NCBI RefSeq assembly: GCF_026341775.1
Contig: NZ_JAPEOB010000008.1
Location: forward strand, 13,271-77,270
DNA: 64,000 bases
Reading direction: 5' to 3'
DNA from: Streptomyces sp. NBC_00654
Lineage (GTDB): Bacteria > Actinomycetota > Actinomycetes > Streptomycetales > Streptomycetaceae
A program made the position numbers and the translations under genes. A model generated the notes under the pieces. The model saw only the letters and a program-made list of their open reading frames with translations, made no database searches and was not told the origin of the DNA. Of the stretch, positions 61,086 through 64,000 are shown piece after piece; positions within the stretch are counted from its first letter, which is position 1; the number at the start of each line of letters is the position of its first letter.

Positions 61086-61232
61086 GTGTGGATCGTCGGC
61101 CGCCGGCTTCTTGCGGTGTCCGAGCCCACGGGTCCCATCGTGGAGCAGGTCCTCGCCCAGCTCGCTCAGCACGTCGTGGTCGACTCGGAGGGCGTCCTCG
61201 CCGTTTCGGCGTTCGCGCCGCACAACTTCTAG
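61086..61232 (+). CDS. Small hypothetical protein upstream of the helicase
   Basis: 48 residues from a GTG at 61086, ending 16 bases before the helicase ATG. The sequence (VWIVGRRLLAVSEPTGPIVE, QVLAQLAQHVVVDSEGVLAV) has good codon bias for a real small protein, but no motif. It might form a translational lead-in for the helicase gene. Tentative. Confidence 0.4.
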   Translation: MWIVGRRLLAVSEPTGPIVEQVLAQLAQHVVVDSEGVLAVSAFAPHNF

Positions 61233-61248
61233 AAAGGGACGTCAGAAA

Positions 61249-63908
61249 ATGCCTGCTATTCGGCTTCGGGAGCACCAGGTGGATGCGAATGCGCGTATCC
61301 GGAAGTGGGTGGGGTTCCCTGCACGGGTGACGGTGCCGGAGGGTGGTGCCCGTGCCACGGTCGTGTCGGCGACCGGGTCGGGTAAGACGATCACCGCCGC
61401 GTGGGCCGCGCTCGACAACTTCCGGGACGGGCGGATCCTCGTCATGGTCCCCACCCTGGACCTGCTCGTGCAGACCGCTCTGGTGTGGCGCAGGGTCGGG
61501 CACCGCTCCCCGATGGTGGCGGTGTGTTCGCTGGAGAAGGGCGACGTCCTGGAGGCGCTCGGGGTGACCACGACCACGAACCCGATCCAGTTGGCGTTGT
61601 GGGCCGGGCGCGGGCCGGTGGTGGTGTTCGCCACGTACGCCTCCCTCGTGGACCGGGAGGATGTCGATGCCCCGGTGGGTCAGGAGAGGGTGCGGGGGCC
61701 TCTGGAGGCCGCTCTCGCGGGTGGTGAGCGGCTGTACGGGCAGTCCATGAGCGGCTTCGACCTCGCCGTCATCGATGAGGCTCACTCGACGGCGGGTGAT
61801 CTTGGTCGTCCGTGGGCGGCGATCCACGACAACCAGCGGATCCCGGCTGCCTTCCGCTTGTACCTCACCGCCACACCCCGGATCCTGGCCTCGCCGCGGC
61901 CGCAGAAGGGCAAGGACGGCAAGGAGCTGGAGATCGCGAGCATGACCTCCGACCCGGCAGGCCCCTACGGCGAGTGGATTTTCGAGCTGGGGCTCTCGGA
62001 GAGCGTCGAACGGGGCGTACTCGCGGGCTTTGAGATCGACGTGATCGAGATCCGCGACCCCGAACCGGTCCTCGGTGTGTCCGAGGAAGCGCTGCGCGGC
62101 CGGCGCCTCGCCCTTTTGCAGACCGCGCTCCTGGAGCACGCGGCCGCCCACAATCTGCGCACCGTGCTGACGTTCCACCAGCGGGTCGAGGAGGCCCGAG
62201 TCTTCGCGGAGAAGCTGCCCGAGACCGCCGCCGAGCTCTACGCCACCGAGGCGTCGGACGGTTCCTCAAGGACGCCGCCAAGTTGCCGACGTCCTCGATC
62301 AAGGCGGAGCTCTACGACCTGGAACCGTACCGGCATGTCCCACCGGACCGGGTCTGGGCGAACTGGCTGTGCGGCGACCACCTCGTGTCCGAGCGGCGCG
62401 AAGTCCTCCGCCAGTTCGCCAACGGGATCGATGCGGAGGACCGCCGGGTCCACCGGGCGTTCCTCGCCTCCGTTCGAATCCTCGGCGAAGGCGTCGACAT
62501 CGTCGGCGAACGAGGAGTCGAAGCCGTCTGCTTCGCCGACACCCGCGGCTCCCAGGTCGAGATCGTCCAGAACATCGGCAGAGCGCTGCGCCCAAATCCG
62601 GACGGGACGACGAAGGTCGCCCGCATCATCGTCCCGGTCTTCCTGCACCCCGGCGAGGACCCCACCGACATGGTCGCCTCCGCCTCGTACGCACCCCTTG
62701 TCGCTTTGCTTCAGGGCCTCCGCTCTCATGATGAGCGTCTGGTCGAGCAACTCGCCTCCCGCGCCCTGACACGCAGCAGCCGGGAACGGCCCGTACACGT
62801 TCAGCGGGACGAGGACGGGCGGGTCGTCCGGGCCGAGGGTGAGGGTGAGGTCGTCGCCCTGGAGGACGGGACGGAGGCCGTGGTCGAGTCGGCGCTGCTG
62901 CACTTCTCGACCCCACGTGATCCGGCGACGATCGCGGCGTTCCTGCGGACCCGGGTCTTCCGGCCGGAGTCACTGGTGTGGCTCGACGGATACCAGGCAC
63001 TGCGACGGTGGCGCGAGGAACACGAGATCGCGGGGCTGTACGCGGTTCCGTACGAGACGCAGACCGAGGTCGGCGTGGTGCGGTTCCCGCTCGGCCGGTG
63101 GGTCCACCAGCAGCGGCGTGCGCTGCGCGCCGGTGAGCTCGACGACCACCGCAAGGAACTCCTCGACCAGGAAGGCATGGTCTGGGAACCCGGCGACGAA
63201 GCGTGGGAGACGAAACTCGCCGCGCTCCGATCCTTCCACCGGGCCCACGGACACCTGGCGCCGCGGCAGGACGCCGTATGGGGTGAGGCGGACGACGACC
63301 TGGTGGCCATCGGGCAGCTCATGGCCAACCTGAGAAGGAAAGACGGCCTGGGCAAGGACCCGGAACGGGCCGGGACGCGGGCCGAGCAGCTGGCTGCCAT
63401 TGATGAGGACTGGAACTGCCCGTGGCCACTCGACTGGCAACGCCACTACCGGGTCCTCGCCGACCTCACCGACACCGAGACCGGCGGGACCCTCCCCGAC
63501 ATCCAGCCCGGTGTCCTCTTCGAAGGCGACGACCTGGGGAAATGGCTGGCGCAACAGCGGAAGGCACACACCTGGGCACAGCTGAGTGCCGTGCAACAGG
63601 AACGGCTCGGCAGGCTCGGTGTAACACCCGACGCGCCGGAACCCGCCCCGGTGACAACACGCGTGGCGAAGGGGACGGGTGGGTTGTCGGCGCCGTTCCG
63701 ACGGGGGGTCGCGGCCCTTGCGCAGTACCTCCAGCGCGAAGGACACGAGCGTCCTGTCCCGAGGAAACACGAAGAACCCGTCGACATCGACGGCCAACAG
63801 CACGTGGTGAAACTCGGTGTGTTCATCAGCAACACCAAGAGCCGACGCGACAAGCTCACCCCCGAACAACGCCAGGCCCTCACCGGGCTGGGAGTGGAAT
63901 GGGCATGA
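61249..63908 (+). pseudogene. DEAH helicase with helicase-associated domains, frameshifted
   Basis: ATG 61249 follows AAAGGGA. Frame one gives the N-terminal helicase lobe: VVSATGSGKTITAAWAALDN (Walker A, ~residue 41), VMVPTLDLLVQTALVWRR, DLAVIDEAHSTAGD (DEAH at 176-179) and LYLTATPRIL (motif III). At about 62262 one base appears to be missing; the correct continuation in the next frame is FLKDAAKLPTSSIKAELYD, followed by ASVRILGEGVDIVGERGVEA, QNIGRALRPN (motif VI) and C-terminal helicase-associated repeats (WETKLAALRSFHRAHGHLAP, KWLAQQRKAHTWAQLSAVQQ). Helicases with such repeats are typical of Streptomyces chromosome arms and linear plasmids. Repaired length is ~885 residues. A duplicate of the 3' end lies at 4246-4640. 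Confidence 0.8.
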
Positions 63909-63963
63909 CACCAGCCGCAGCCCGCCGCTGAACCGGCTGACAGACGTCACGTCATGTCACACA

Positions 63964-63997
63964 GAGACCCCGGGCGGCACTTACCGCCCGGGGTCTC
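63964..63997 (+). terminator. Strong hairpin downstream of the helicase
   Basis: GAGACCCCGGGCGG (63964-63977) pairs with CCGCCCGGGGTCTC (63984-63997), a perfect 14-bp stem with a 6-base loop, 55 bases after the helicase stop. A shorter relative with similar flanks lies at 8700-8722. Confidence 0.8.
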
Positions 63998-64000
63998 GTG

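Noticed and set aside
1..64000. Telomere, tRNA, rRNA or replication origin
   Set aside because: No cloverleaf-like tRNA, rRNA-like sequence, DnaA-box cluster or telomere-type palindrome series was noticed by eye; a covariance-model search could still find a small RNA.

Overview
The window looks like accessory DNA from a Streptomyces-like actinomycete. GC is high throughout, GTG starts are common, and genes are often joined by 4-base ATGA/GTGA overlaps. The gene content also fits: a DUF397 gene with an XRE regulator, LamG and RHS secreted giants, a PadR regulator, a helicase with helicase-associated domains, and many actinobacterial insertion sequences. The crowding of broken and nested elements suggests a chromosome arm or a large plasmid, but nothing here (telomere, origin, core gene set) decides which. 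I saw no rRNA, tRNA or CRISPR array.

Layout. 1-9.6 kb is a graveyard of mobile DNA: small plasmid- or ICE-type genes, a mosaic IS3/IS30 remnant, a 395-bp copy of the helicase 3' end found again at the right edge, a PadR gene and a pentapeptide-repeat gene separated by an IS5-type insertion. 9.6-12.4 kb carries a large secreted SGNH-hydrolase/FG-GAP protein. 12.7-16.1 kb is a three-layer nest: an IS1380 remnant cut by an IS3 element, itself cut by an IS30 element with a TTG target duplication. 16.5-28.1 kb (minus strand) is a secreted polymorphic-toxin locus: LamG protein, 2,354-residue RHS-Hint toxin, and a probable immunity gene. 28.9-32 kb holds more transposon debris and an IS5 element sitting exactly on the CTAG shared by two convergent stop codons. 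32-35.3 kb has a PD-(D/E)XK nuclease-like gene and a zinc-ribbon gene. 35.4-39.7 kb is the residue of an integrated element (dead tyrosine recombinase, small coupled genes, membrane proteins, a GNAT). 40.3-42 kb is a MurJ/MviN flippase homologue. 42-44 kb is again transposon remnants.

44.3-60.2 kb is the most interesting part. After a DUF397/XRE pair and a divergent ATPase-GNAT pair comes a 13-gene, same-strand, nearly gapless operon (46,619-60,197). It encodes a UDP-galactopyranose-mutase-like flavoprotein, a C(X)5R phosphatase, a membrane glycosyltransferase, a PLP decarboxylase fused to an unknown domain, an APH-type kinase, a Nudix hydrolase, a PrnB-like (DUF1864) protein, a GHMP kinase, a methyltransferase, an unknown protein, an HPr-kinase-like P-loop protein, a second APH-like kinase and a HAD phosphatase. 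The set reads as a biosynthetic pathway for a phosphorylated, probably sugar- and amine-containing small molecule. I do not recognise it as a known cluster, and the product is unknown.

60.2-64 kb holds small genes, a perfect 12-bp inverted repeat next to a promoter-like site, and a frameshifted DEAH helicase ending at a strong hairpin.
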